Positions 1-7,466 of a stretch of 38,451 bases of DNA are shown here, one piece after another (the first letter of the stretch is position 1; the number at the start of each line of letters is the position of its first letter). Origin of the DNA: an uncultured Bacteroidia bacterium. Its GTDB lineage: Bacteria; Bacteroidota; Bacteroidia; Bacteroidales; UBA932. The stretch lies in contig CACZFO010000031.1 of NCBI GenBank assembly GCA_902780455.1, positions 1 through 38,451 on the forward strand. The letters are read 5' to 3'. The translations under genes and the position numbers were made by a program. The notes below the pieces were generated by a model. That model was not told the origin of the DNA. It did not search any database and saw only the letters and a list, made by a program, of their open reading frames with translations.

Positions 1-180
1 ACGGGACTGCAAGACAGCATTATGACATTTGGCGTTGTCCGAATCACGGGACTGCAAGACAGCATTATGACATTTGGCGTTGTCCGAATCACGGGACTGA
101 GAGACAGCATTATGATATTTAGCGTTGTCCGAATCACGGGACTGCAAGACAGCATTATGACATTTGGCACAGTCCGAATC
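1..180 (-). repeat. 45-bp tandem repeat, four units, coding
   Basis: Four head-to-tail 45-bp units start at 1, 46, 91 and 136. Units 1 and 2 are identical; units 3 and 4 differ by a few substitutions. Bases 181-225 align to the unit without gaps at roughly 60 percent identity, so the array seems to have grown from pre-existing coding sequence. The array may continue to the left of the window. Confidence 0.95.
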
Positions 181-282
181 AATTGACTGGAATTCAGTAT
201 TGTGAAACTGTTTTAAGTCTTCGTAATAGTGGGCAAAATTGTTATCAAAGAACAATTCCCCGGAATAAAGCAAGCCCTTCAT
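1..282 (-). CDS. Unknown protein with 15-residue tandem repeats, N-terminal part only (runs off the left edge)
   Basis: I do not recognise this protein. From an ATG at 282 the minus strand is open to the window edge, giving 94 codons without a stop. Residues 1-34 are unique (begins MKGLLYSGELFFDNN). Residues 35-94 are four 15-residue repeats of the form DSDNAKCHNAVLQSR; unit 1 has Cys in place of Asn and unit 2 has Tyr for Cys and Ser for Leu. Residues about 20-34 look like an older, diverged unit (HN and QS kept in register). The start is supported by a purine-rich AGAGGGG just upstream of the ATG and a promoter-like site about 70 bases further up. The repeat is exactly 45 bp, so its copy number can change without breaking the frame. 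The repeat is also open in one plus-strand frame, but only the minus frame has a start and ribosome-binding site. No signal peptide or membrane segment is seen. Confidence 0.6.
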   Translation of the reverse strand, partial: MKGLLYSGELFFDNNFAHYYEDLKQFHNTEFQSIDSDCAKCHNAVLQSRDSDNAKYHNAVSQSRDSDNAKCHNAVLQSRDSDNAKCHNAVLQSR

Positions 283-354
283 ATCGCCCCTCTTTTAACA
301 GTTTATACTTAGAAGACAAGGACTGGCCTTAATTCCAGTATCCTTTCCTCGTTT

Positions 355-382
355 CAAAGATAACCGTTTTATTTGAAACAAA
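355..382 (-). promoter_or_regulatory. Putative promoter of the left-edge repeat protein
   Basis: On the minus strand TATCTTTG (355-362) fits the Bacteroidota -7 box TAnnTTTG exactly. TTTG at 379-382 could be the -33 box, but the 16-base spacer is shorter than the usual 19-20. It would give a leader of about 70 bases. Confidence 0.45.
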
Positions 383-424
383 AAAACGGCTGCCCTTTAT
401 AGTGCTAATTCTCAGTGATTTATC

Positions 425-460
425 AAAAGTCCTTCCGCTAAAAACAGCTGAAGGACTTTT
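425..460. terminator. Hairpin terminator downstream of the NAGPA-type lipoprotein gene
   Basis: An 11-bp stem (AAAAGTCCTTC at 425-435 with GAAGGACTTTT at 450-460), extended by an inner GCT/AGC pair, closes on an A-rich loop. Runs of A and T flank it, so it could work on both strands. It lies just beyond the stop of the minus-strand gene at 498. Confidence 0.7.
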
Positions 461-497
461 ATGAACAAGCTTATTTTCAACAACTTAAGGGGCAGCT

Positions 498-1397
498 TTA
501 TTTTTTGAGGACGATGATGGAATTGGCAACACGGCGTTCTCCCTTGTTGTCAAACTTGCCGTTGTCTGAAGGATGATTTACAACACCCTTGTCTTTAACC
601 CATAGGGTTGAGGAACCGCCGCCGTCCAGGTTCAGGGCGGAAGCACATCCTCTGCCTCCGTCCATGGCCATGAGGAAACGCTGGATTTCATCCAGTGTCA
701 TTCCGGCAGCGTTGCCCTTGCTTCGTCCGTCAATTACCATAAGGCAGATTTTCCCGTCTTTCTCAAACACTACACTGCGAGGATGGCGCTTGTCCGAGAA
801 ACCTTTATACTCAATCAGTTCCACTCCGTAACCATCCTGCATAAGAAGTGGCATGGTGGCCATGATGGAAGTATTCTTGTCTGGGTTTGAGCGGACAACG
901 GCTTCCTTTTCTGTGCTCCACGGCTCCAAGCTGACCTTGCCGTTCCTTATGACAACGGCTCCGTTGGCCCTCTGCAGCATCTTCTTTCCTCTTGTAGTGT
1001 CTGCAACAACTCCGTCTATCTGCAGATAGCAGACGCTTCCTCCATTTTTCATGTCGTAGAAAGTTCCGTTGACAGCTCCAACGCCGCCATTCTCGGACGC
1101 AATCTCAGAGGTACGTTTGAACCCCTCATGGTCCAGCACCTTGAATTTATATCTGGAAGGATCTATCTCCAGTATTGATATGTATTGCGGCTGACCGAAA
1201 AGCGAAGAATATTCATACTGGTACAGTACCAATCCCTTGTCAACCTTCGTAACCTTAATATCCTCAGACCTGGATACGTCTTGAGCATCTACAAGAGAAT
1301 ATCTTAAAAGACGCGGGGTGGTGCATGAAACAACTGCGAGAGAGGCAACTGCTACCGCCAGAACTATTCTGAATGATGAGAGTTTGATTTTGAACAT
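498..1397 (-). CDS. Phosphodiester glycosidase (NAGPA-domain) lipoprotein
   Basis: A 299-residue predicted lipoprotein. The signal segment ends in VVSC with Cys25 as the lipidation site, so the protein should sit on an envelope membrane facing the periplasm or outside. The rest matches the NAGPA / phosphodiester glycosidase family (PF09992, formerly DUF2233): NGTFYD near residue 110, NLDGGGSSTL at 256-265, and the closing RRVANSIIV block. Family members cleave sugar phosphodiester or related glycosidic links; the substrate cannot be read here. The start ATG lies three bases after the stop of the MauE/DoxX gene, with AGGAAG in that junction as the ribosome-binding site, so the two are probably translated together. 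A hairpin terminator follows. Confidence 0.85.
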   Translation of the reverse strand: MFKIKLSSFRIVLAVAVASLAVVSCTTPRLLRYSLVDAQDVSRSEDIKVTKVDKGLVLYQYEYSSLFGQPQYISILEIDPSRYKFKVLDHEGFKRTSEIASENGGVGAVNGTFYDMKNGGSVCYLQIDGVVADTTRGKKMLQRANGAVVIRNGKVSLEPWSTEKEAVVRSNPDKNTSIMATMPLLMQDGYGVELIEYKGFSDKRHPRSVVFEKDGKICLMVIDGRSKGNAAGMTLDEIQRFLMAMDGGRGCASALNLDGGGSSTLWVKDKGVVNHPSDNGKFDNKGERRVANSIIVLKK

Positions 1398-1400
1398 AAC

Positions 1401-2765
1401 CTAACTTCCTATTTCGTCTATGCGCTCTACCGAGTGCCTGACAGTTTTATACAATGCTTTTGAAATAAACCTGATTATGATGACCATTCCAATTATGACG
1501 GCTACTGATATGATGAGGAACAGCCGGCTCTTTTCCGTACTCCTTGCCGTCTGCAGCATAGGATCGGAGGATATTGAACTGATGATCTTCCTGTTGGTAT
1601 ATTTTGCGCTGCTCCACTTCTTTACGATTATGCCGCGGTTGACATAGGTTGCACCTCCGTTTGAACGGTTGAAGGTTATCACAGTCTTGAAGTCTCCGTA
1701 GACAATCTTGAAAGGCAGGCCCTTCTCACCGTATGAAGCGGAGAAAACATCTGAGATATCTTCCTTCTCTATAGCGTCAGAAATAGGCTTCAGGCTTGCA
1801 GCCGTTTCTTCGGGAGTCATTGCACTGAGCACATAGACCCTGGCTCCCAGGCTGGATGAAGCCAAAGCGTCTATCAGACCGGACGAACCTTGCGAGTTGA
1901 GAGAATCGCCCAGATTCTTCAGCTTGCCCAGATCCTCCGGACCAATACTTTCCGGATCGTAGAAAGAAACGAACACCAGCGGTCCTTCGTTTTTCAGAAC
2001 AGACTGCGTAACATCCTCTCCGTTGGAGTCTTTGAGCAAGAACGGCATAACGCTGGCCATCTTTTCGCTGCCGTCTATGACTGTAGATATGGTTTCAACA
2101 TACTTCCACGAAGAATCAGGCAGATTGTTCAGGCTGAACTTCCTTGTAATTCCATCTTTGGTATAGATCATCTCGGTCTTGTACCGGACCATTGACGTAG
2201 AGTCTCCCTTGAACAGATCCCGGCCGGGCTTGAAGTCAGAGAGGTCTGCAGGTGGCAGGTTGCGCATTGAATAAAGGCCCACACCCACTATGAATGCAGC
2301 ATAGCCCAACATGAAGGCCCATTCCCAGAACTGTCCTGCAATTGGCCTAGCCCTCTTCCTCTGCGAAAAGAGGAACGCCGTAAGTACCAGCAGGACAAGG
2401 TTCTTGTAGAACGAAGGCCATGGGTCGAGATGTATCACATCGCCAAAGCAACCGCAGTCAGATACCTTGCCGGTGTATGCTGAGAAGAAGGTCACTCCGG
2501 CAAAGAAAATGCACATCAGAAGAGCCAGACCTGAAAAGAACCTGAACTTGATGACCTTGAGGACGCACACTCCCGTAAGGAACTCAACAGTGCACAAGGC
2601 TATTGCAATCCACAGGGCCCAATGTCCGGGGTCCATTCCCATGAATGCATGGAAGTATTCCTTGACCTTGAGGGAAGTACCAACAGGGTCAACTCCCTTG
2701 AGGAATCCGGAAACGATGAATACGATTCCTACTACATAGCGTGCTATTACCCTTAAAACCTTCAT
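1401..2765 (-). CDS. MauE/DoxX-type integral membrane protein with C-terminal extracytoplasmic domain
   Basis: 454 residues. The N-terminal third has about four to five membrane helices (near residues 7-23, 50-70, 77-98, 118-135 and 145-165) and carries DCGCFG with Cys104 and Cys106, the hallmark of MauE/DoxX-like redox-associated membrane proteins. Residues about 190-410 form a soluble domain and residues about 415-437 a last helix. The soluble part has weak thioredoxin-fold character (LVFVSFYDPES, then a distal beta strand) but no CXXC, so it may be a binding rather than a redox-active domain. The family is common in Bacteroidota and its biochemical role is not settled; involvement in disulfide or quinone redox is inference. 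It lies between the tandem array and the NAGPA lipoprotein gene. Confidence 0.8.
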   Translation of the reverse strand: MKVLRVIARYVVGIVFIVSGFLKGVDPVGTSLKVKEYFHAFMGMDPGHWALWIAIALCTVEFLTGVCVLKVIKFRFFSGLALLMCIFFAGVTFFSAYTGKVSDCGCFGDVIHLDPWPSFYKNLVLLVLTAFLFSQRKRARPIAGQFWEWAFMLGYAAFIVGVGLYSMRNLPPADLSDFKPGRDLFKGDSTSMVRYKTEMIYTKDGITRKFSLNNLPDSSWKYVETISTVIDGSEKMASVMPFLLKDSNGEDVTQSVLKNEGPLVFVSFYDPESIGPEDLGKLKNLGDSLNSQGSSGLIDALASSSLGARVYVLSAMTPEETAASLKPISDAIEKEDISDVFSASYGEKGLPFKIVYGDFKTVITFNRSNGGATYVNRGIIVKKWSSAKYTNRKIISSISSDPMLQTARSTEKSRLFLIISVAVIIGMVIIIRFISKALYKTVRHSVERIDEIGS

Positions 2766-2773
2766 CTGGCACT

Positions 2774-2998
2774 ACATTTCTTCTATTTACAGGACCTGGC
2801 CTTCTTTTACATAATCTGAAACATCTTCTGTTTACAGGGCCAAGCCTTCTTTTACATAATCTGAAAACAACTTCTGCTTACAGGACCAGGCCTTCTTTTA
2901 CATACTCTGAAACATCTTCTGTTTACAGGACCTGGCCTTCTTTTACATAATCTGAAACATCTTCTGTTTACAGGACTAGGCCTTCTGTTTACCGGGCC
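2774..2998. repeat. Intergenic 45-bp tandem array between tmk and the MauE/DoxX gene
   Basis: Four near-identical units begin at 2792, 2837, 2883 and 2928, of 45, 46, 45 and 45 bp; units 1 and 4 are identical. Partial units flank both sides (from 2774, and 2973 to about 2998). The array fills almost all of the 246-base gap between tmk and the next gene. The unit contains an AAAAGAAGG motif on the minus strand, so each copy carries a Shine-Dalgarno-like stretch in the direction of transcription. One minus frame is open across several copies (Arg/Cys-rich), but the 46-bp unit breaks it, so I do not call a gene. Apart from the array I see nothing in this gap. Confidence 0.93.
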
Positions 2999-3011
2999 TG
3001 CTGTTTTTCTT

Positions 3012-3686
3012 TCAGAGCGGAAGTTTCTCCTTGATACGCTCAAAAATCACATCCGGCGGAAGCATGGAGCCGTCCTCTGCCATGCACTCAACTTTCTGGA
3101 AATCAGCATCTCTTTCACATTCTTCAAGATACATCTTCCTTACACCTTCCTGGAAACTGATCCTCTCTTCATGGATGTCTCTCTGGCCGTTGAGGTAGCC
3201 GCGGTCAGAATCCTCGCTGCGTGATGAAGCCAGGCGTGAAGCTATGAAATCCAACGGCACGTTCAGGTAGATGTTGACGTCCGGACGGGGTATCTTGTAG
3301 AAGTCGTATTCCAGCGAGAAAATCCAGCTCCGGAGTTTTTCCCTTTCCTCAGGGTCTGCAATCTTGGAACACTGGTAAGCTATGTTTGAATACACATACC
3401 TGTCCAGAAGAACGGTCTTGCCTTCTTCCAACGCTTTCCTCAGCCCTGCGGCAGCATCCTGCCTGTCAAGGGCATACAGAAGCGCAACCAGCTTTGGATG
3501 CACCTGGTTGAGGTCTCCGAAACCTCCACGCAGGAACTCCCCTATCAGATCGCCGTACACAGGAGCCTCATATCTTGGAAAATGCAGGTACTCCAGATTA
3601 TATCCTTTTTCAACGATGTATTCCTTGATCTTTTTGACCTGGGTGCTCTTTCCGGCACCGTCCAGTCCTTCAATTACTATCAGCAT
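3012..3686 (-). CDS. tmk: Thymidylate kinase
   Basis: Phosphorylates dTMP to dTDP with ATP in the dTTP pathway, in the cytoplasm. The 224 residues fit the family. The P-loop GLDGAGKST spans residues 7-15, the DRY motif (LLDRYVYSN) is at 95-97, and a lid-like stretch SSRSEDSDRG lies around residues 155-165. The ATG at 3686 is the only start that gives the standard N-terminus MLIVIEGLDGAGKST. No clear Shine-Dalgarno site is present. A TAAATTTG box about 40 bases upstream can drive it, divergently from folP. Downstream on the same strand come the tandem array and the MauE/DoxX gene. Confidence 0.95.
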   Translation of the reverse strand: MLIVIEGLDGAGKSTQVKKIKEYIVEKGYNLEYLHFPRYEAPVYGDLIGEFLRGGFGDLNQVHPKLVALLYALDRQDAAAGLRKALEEGKTVLLDRYVYSNIAYQCSKIADPEEREKLRSWIFSLEYDFYKIPRPDVNIYLNVPLDFIASRLASSRSEDSDRGYLNGQRDIHEERISFQEGVRKMYLEECERDADFQKVECMAEDGSMLPPDVIFERIKEKLPL

Positions 3687-3725
3687 ATCATGAATCGCGA
3701 CGGGAAAAGCTCCGCCTCTTTCCTA

Positions 3726-3733
3726 CAAATTTA
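3726..3733 (-). promoter_or_regulatory. Putative -7 promoter box of tmk
   Basis: Minus-strand TAAATTTG matches TAnnTTTG and gives a leader of about 35 bases. No good -33 TTTG is seen at 19-20 bases. Confidence 0.5.
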
Positions 3734-3807
3734 AGAAGATGTTTTTACATAGTGAGCATGTATGACAAAAACTTGGGGTTTTGCTTTCCCCGTGAGTCAA
3801 ACTTTAA

Positions 3808-3815
3808 TAAATTTG
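3808..3815 (+). promoter_or_regulatory. Putative -7 promoter box of folP
   Basis: TAAATTTG, an exact TAnnTTTG match, sits 18 bases before the chosen folP ATG. The nearest TTTG upstream (3780-3783) is 24 bases away, a little far. The box lies inside a possible upstream extension of the reading frame, which argues against the earlier start at 3762. Confidence 0.58.
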
Positions 3816-3833
3816 CCCGTAACATTTTTAGCC

Positions 3834-4673
3834 ATGAACTCTTATCAGGACAACAAGATAGCGGTGATGGGCATCATCAACATAAACGGCGAGTCTTTCT
3901 ACAAAGCCAGCCGTCATCCTGGCGTTGAAGATGCAAAGGAAGCATTCCTCAAAGCTGCCTGCGAGGGCGCGGACATCATAGACATCGGAGCCTGCTCAAC
4001 CCGTCCCGGAAGTACTCCGGTTACCCTGGAGCAGGAATGGGAATATCTGGAAAAGCCACTGGAAAGGATTGCGGAAGTGGTTTCAGAGAGATTCTGCACG
4101 GCAGAAACGGTGCCGGTCATTTCAATAGACACTTTCAGAAGCGAGATTGTAAGAAGAGCCTGTGACATCCTCGGACCAGTTATCGTAAACGACATCTCAG
4201 CCGGAGAAGATGATCCTCAGATGCTTGAAACCGTTGGAGAGCTGGGGCTAACCTACATTGCAATGCACAAGAGAGGCACTCCTGACACCATGCAGTCAAT
4301 GACTGATTATCCAAAGGGAGTGGTGGCCGAGGTGAAGAGGTACTTTGAAGCCTTTTCCGAGAAGGCTGACAAGCATGGAATAGAAGACTGGATCCTGGAC
4401 CCGGGATTCGGATTTGCCAAGACAGTAGAACAGAACTACGAACTTCTGGAACATCTGGACGAGTTACAGAGTCTGGACAGGCCGATACTTGCAGGGCTTT
4501 CCAGAAAATCTATGGTTTACAAACTGCTCGGCATCACTCCGGAGGAGAGCCTTCCGGCAACATGCGTGCTGAATTTCAGAGCATTGCAGAAAGGAGCATC
4601 CATACTGAGAGTCCATGACGTGAAGGAAGCCGTGCAGACGGTCAGGCTCTTCAAGGCCATGGCCGGCAACTGA
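3834..4673 (+). CDS. folP: Dihydropteroate synthase
   Basis: Condenses p-aminobenzoate with dihydropterin pyrophosphate in folate synthesis. 279 residues, a TIM barrel. Family marks are MGIIN near residue 12, DIGACSTRPGS, SIDTFR, VNDISAG, DPGFGFAKT and LAGLSRKS. I chose the ATG at 3834 over one at 3762 because the earlier start adds 24 unconserved residues and lies upstream of the promoter box. Odd point: the first loop, usually N-V-T-P-D-S-F, reads NINGESF here, so the Thr-Pro-Asp of the mobile pterin/sulfonamide loop is replaced. purB follows 68 bases downstream with its own promoter box. Confidence 0.93.
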   Translation: MNSYQDNKIAVMGIININGESFYKASRHPGVEDAKEAFLKAACEGADIIDIGACSTRPGSTPVTLEQEWEYLEKPLERIAEVVSERFCTAETVPVISIDTFRSEIVRRACDILGPVIVNDISAGEDDPQMLETVGELGLTYIAMHKRGTPDTMQSMTDYPKGVVAEVKRYFEAFSEKADKHGIEDWILDPGFGFAKTVEQNYELLEHLDELQSLDRPILAGLSRKSMVYKLLGITPEESLPATCVLNFRALQKGASILRVHDVKEAVQTVRLFKAMAGN

Positions 4674-4709
4674 TTTTTGGTTTCCTGAATATAATTGCGG
4701 GATTTTGCA

Positions 4710-4717
4710 TAAATTTG
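4710..4717 (+). promoter_or_regulatory. Putative -7 promoter box of purB
   Basis: TAAATTTG, an exact TAnnTTTG match, ends 24 bases before the purB ATG. It overlaps a TTG at 4715 that would otherwise be an alternative start, which supports the later ATG. No well-spaced -33 box is visible. Confidence 0.55.
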
Positions 4718-4741
4718 AATTCTCCTTTAAACCATTGCCAA

Positions 4742-6100
4742 ATGAACAACCAGATATCAAATTACCACGCACTTACAGCAGTTTCTCCCATAGACGGAAG
4801 ATACAGGAACAAGGTTGAAATTCTCAGCGATTACTTTTCAGAGTACGCCCTCATCCGCTACCGCATAAGGGTAGAGATCGAATACTTCATTGCCCTTTGC
4901 CAGATTCCACTCCCGCAGCTCAAGGGTTTCCCAAAGAGCAAGTTCGGGTCGCTGAGGAAAATCTACCAGAACTTTACGGTGGAGCAGGCGGCGGCAGTAA
5001 AGGACATCGAGAAGATTACCAACCACGATGTCAAGGCAGTGGAGTACTTCATAAAGGAAGAGTTCAAGAAGTTGAAACTGGAGAAATACTCCGAGTTCGT
5101 CCATTTCGGCCTTACCAGCCAGGACATCAACAACACGGCTACTCCCCTGAGCCTGAAGGAAGGTATCGCCGAGGCTTACATGCCTCAGCTACTGGAGGTA
5201 AAGAAGATCCTTGAAGGATTTGCCAGGCAGTGGAAAGACGTTCCGATGCTTGCCCACACGCACGGTCAGCCGGCTTCCCCTACAACCCTCGGCAAGGAGA
5301 TAAGGGTATTTGTGGAGAGGCTCGACAAGCAGCTCAAGCTCCTGAAGACCGTTCCGTATTCGTCCAAGTTCGGAGGAGCGACCGGCGGCATGAACGCCCA
5401 CAAGGTTGCCTACCCCGGCATAGACTGGAACAAGTTTGCCACACAGTTCCAGAAGGAGGCTTTCGGGCTTGTCCGTTCCTATCCTACAACCCAGATTGAG
5501 CATTACGACAACCTGGCCGCCCTGTTTGACAACCTGAGGAGAATCAACACCATACTCATAGACCTGTGCCGCGACATTTGGACCTACATATCCATGGAGT
5601 ATTTCAAGCAGAAGATCAAGGCCGGGGAAGTTGGTTCTTCAGCGATGCCTCACAAGGTAAATCCGATTGACTTTGAAAACGCTGAAGGAAACTTTGGAAT
5701 TGCAGACGCAGTTTTCTCCCATCTGAGCACGAAGCTCCCTATTTCAAGGATGCAGAGAGACCTTACGGATTCCACGGTACTGAGAAATGTGGGAGTGCCC
5801 GTAGCCCATTCAATCATAGCCTTCAAATCTCTCAAGAAAGGCCTTGGCAAGCTCATCCTGAACAAGGAGAAACTGGCTTCAGACCTTGAAAACAACTGGG
5901 CCGTGGTTGCTGAGGCTCTTCAGACCATTCTCCGCAGAGAAGGTTACCCTCATCCTTATGAGACTCTGAAAGAACTTACGAGGGTCAATACAAAGGTTAC
6001 ACGTGAAAGCATCGCCGAGTTTGTAAAAGGGCTGAAGGTGAAGGAGAGCGTAAAGAAAGAGATGCTGGCCGTAACTCCTGAAAACTACACGGGTATATAA
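4742..6100 (+). CDS. purB: Adenylosuccinate lyase
   Basis: Removes fumarate from SAICAR and from adenylosuccinate in purine synthesis. 452 residues, near the length of the E. coli enzyme (456). The fumarase/aspartase signature GSSAMPHKVNPIDFENAEGN is present at about 297-316. HFGLTSQDINNTA carries the TSQD substrate-binding motif, and AHTHGQPASPTTLGKE carries a catalytic His. I start at the ATG at 4742; an in-frame TTG at 4715 would add nine residues but lies within the promoter box. It is convergent with the DivIC-like gene 17 bases away. Confidence 0.96.
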   Translation: MNNQISNYHALTAVSPIDGRYRNKVEILSDYFSEYALIRYRIRVEIEYFIALCQIPLPQLKGFPKSKFGSLRKIYQNFTVEQAAAVKDIEKITNHDVKAVEYFIKEEFKKLKLEKYSEFVHFGLTSQDINNTATPLSLKEGIAEAYMPQLLEVKKILEGFARQWKDVPMLAHTHGQPASPTTLGKEIRVFVERLDKQLKLLKTVPYSSKFGGATGGMNAHKVAYPGIDWNKFATQFQKEAFGLVRSYPTTQIEHYDNLAALFDNLRRINTILIDLCRDIWTYISMEYFKQKIKAGEVGSSAMPHKVNPIDFENAEGNFGIADAVFSHLSTKLPISRMQRDLTDSTVLRNVGVPVAHSIIAFKSLKKGLGKLILNKEKLASDLENNWAVVAEALQTILRREGYPHPYETLKELTRVNTKVTRESIAEFVKGLKVKESVKKEMLAVTPENYTGI

Positions 6101-6117
6101 GACTGGAAGGATCCCGG

Positions 6118-6450
6118 TTACTCGGCATTCTCGTCTTCTATGACATAGACATCTTCCCCCGTCTGGTGGAAAAGATACTGCTCCCTGGCAAATTTTTCCA
6201 GGGAGTCTTTGTTTGAAGTAAGTTCCTGGAGTTTTTCGTCTGTCTGCTTGATTGCATTCTGGTAGTAAACCTTCTGGCGGTTCTGCCATGCCAGCTGCTT
6301 GAGGTCTTTATACCATGATATCAGATTGTTGGTATCAAAGAATAGGATCCATACAAGGAACAAGAAGGTGACAATGAAATACTTGTTCTTGAGAACCTTG
6401 AAAACCTGCCTGAAACCAGGTCGCTCAGAAAGTCTTTTAAAGAAGCCCAC
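6118..6450 (-). CDS. DivIC/FtsB-family septum formation protein
   Basis: 110 residues with the layout of this family: a short basic cytoplasmic N-terminus, one membrane helix at about residues 25-43, then a periplasmic coiled coil (about 44-90), and the C-terminal FAREQYLFHQTGEDVYVIED, which matches the conserved ARExY...GExV block. Such proteins act in the FtsQ/DivIB-FtsL-FtsB complex that activates septal wall synthesis. The start is GTG at 6450: no ATG exists between it and the upstream in-frame stop, and no internal Met is available before the membrane helix. Confidence 0.85.
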   Translation of the reverse strand: MGFFKRLSERPGFRQVFKVLKNKYFIVTFLFLVWILFFDTNNLISWYKDLKQLAWQNRQKVYYQNAIKQTDEKLQELTSNKDSLEKFAREQYLFHQTGEDVYVIEDENAE

Positions 6451-6490
6451 AGCCGTATTTTTTTTATACTCGTTTAGACCAAATTTGCAT

Positions 6491-6498
6491 TATCTTTG
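6491..6498 (+). promoter_or_regulatory. Putative -7 promoter box of the nucleotidyltransferase operon
   Basis: TATCTTTG, an exact TAnnTTTG match, lies 28 bases before the ATG at 6527. It lies next to the oppositely oriented box at 6510-6517, so the two promoters overlap. Confidence 0.58.
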
Positions 6499-6509
6499 GC
6501 ATCGCGATA

Positions 6510-6517
6510 CAAATTTA
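6510..6517 (-). promoter_or_regulatory. Putative -7 promoter box of the DivIC/FtsB gene
   Basis: Minus-strand TAAATTTG matches TAnnTTTG and would give a leader of about 55 bases before the GTG start. No -33 box is visible. Confidence 0.42.
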
Positions 6518-6526
6518 CAAAATATA

Positions 6527-7432
6527 ATGAAACCTACACTTATAATCATGGCTGCCGGTATGGGCAGCAGGTACGGAGGGCTCAAACAGCTTGACGGCGT
6601 GGGACCCAAGGGAGAGACAATAATGGATTTTTCCATCTACGATGCGATTCAGGGCGGATTTGCTGACGTGGTTTTTGTAGTAAGGGAAAAGTTCAGGAAG
6701 GAATTTGAAGAAAAGGTTGCCTCCAAATTCAAAGGCAAGGTAAAATACACGATAGTTACACAGGAGCCCGACAATCTTCCTGAAGGCTTCAAGCCAAAGG
6801 CTCCAAGGGAGAAACCATGGGGCACGGGCCAGGCAGTCCTTTCTGCCAAGGACGTAATCAAAAGGCCGTTTGCAGTCATCAATTCCGATGACTTCTACGG
6901 CAGGGAGTCTTTCAAAGTGCTCTCCGATTACCTGAACGGTATCAAGGAGGGCGAAAAAGGCAACTTCTGCATGGTGGGCTTCAGCCTGAAGAACACATTG
7001 TCTGAATCTGGCAGCGTATCCAGGGGCATCTGCACTGTAGACAAGGACGGATTCCTGGTAAAGGTGGAAGAGCATTCCAACATACGCAGGGAAGAGAAAA
7101 AAATCCTGGGAGAGAACCTCAAGGGCGTAGAGCACAGCCTGGAGCCTTCAACTCCAACATCCATGAACATGTGGGGATTCACATCGGACTATCTGGAAGA
7201 ATCTGATGTCCTCTTCAGGGAATTCCTGAAACAGAACATAGACGAACCAAAGAAGGAGTTCTACGTTCCTTCAGTAGTAAGCACCATGATACAGGAGGGC
7301 TTGGCAACCGTAAGGGTTCTGAAGACCCCTTCCGCATGGTTTGGCGTAACCTACAAGGAAGACCGTGAAAAGGTTGTTTCAAAACTCAGGGAAATGACAG
7401 AAGACGGAACCTATCCTTCACCTCTTTTCTAG
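6527..7432 (+). CDS. Sugar-phosphate nucleotidyltransferase family protein
   Basis: 301 residues of the NTP_transferase fold. The nucleotide-binding signature AAGMGSRYGGLKQL is at residues 9-22, followed by ETIMDFSIYDA. GTGQAVLSAKDVI and VINSDDFYG (metal-binding Asp) occur mid-protein. Relatives form NDP-sugars from sugar 1-phosphates; the sugar is not evident. The start is the ATG at 6527, because the reading frame upstream (open from 6299) has no homology-like sequence, runs antisense to the DivIC gene and precedes the promoter box. It is the first gene of a probable three-gene operon (34 and 24 bases between genes) with the CPBP protease and the ManA-like protein. Confidence 0.85.
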   Translation: MKPTLIIMAAGMGSRYGGLKQLDGVGPKGETIMDFSIYDAIQGGFADVVFVVREKFRKEFEEKVASKFKGKVKYTIVTQEPDNLPEGFKPKAPREKPWGTGQAVLSAKDVIKRPFAVINSDDFYGRESFKVLSDYLNGIKEGEKGNFCMVGFSLKNTLSESGSVSRGICTVDKDGFLVKVEEHSNIRREEKKILGENLKGVEHSLEPSTPTSMNMWGFTSDYLEESDVLFREFLKQNIDEPKKEFYVPSVVSTMIQEGLATVRVLKTPSAWFGVTYKEDREKVVSKLREMTEDGTYPSPLF

Positions 7433-7466
7433 TTAATCCAAGGCATAATCAATTACAGGTTTTGAG

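Noticed and set aside
1..180. CRISPR array
   Set aside because: The 45-bp units are directly joined with no spacers, and they stay in frame with a coding region.
2741..3043. Small genes in the 45-bp intergenic array (one frame on each strand)
   Set aside because: They exist only because the repeat lacks stops in one frame, one overlaps the tmk 3' end, and one unit of 46 bp shifts the frame.
3762..3833. Longer N-terminus for FolP
   Set aside because: The 24 extra residues are not like FolP and the promoter box at 3808-3815 lies within them.
6299..6526. Longer N-terminus for the nucleotidyltransferase
   Set aside because: It is antisense to the DivIC gene and upstream of the promoter box; the family begins at the MKPTLIIMAAG start.
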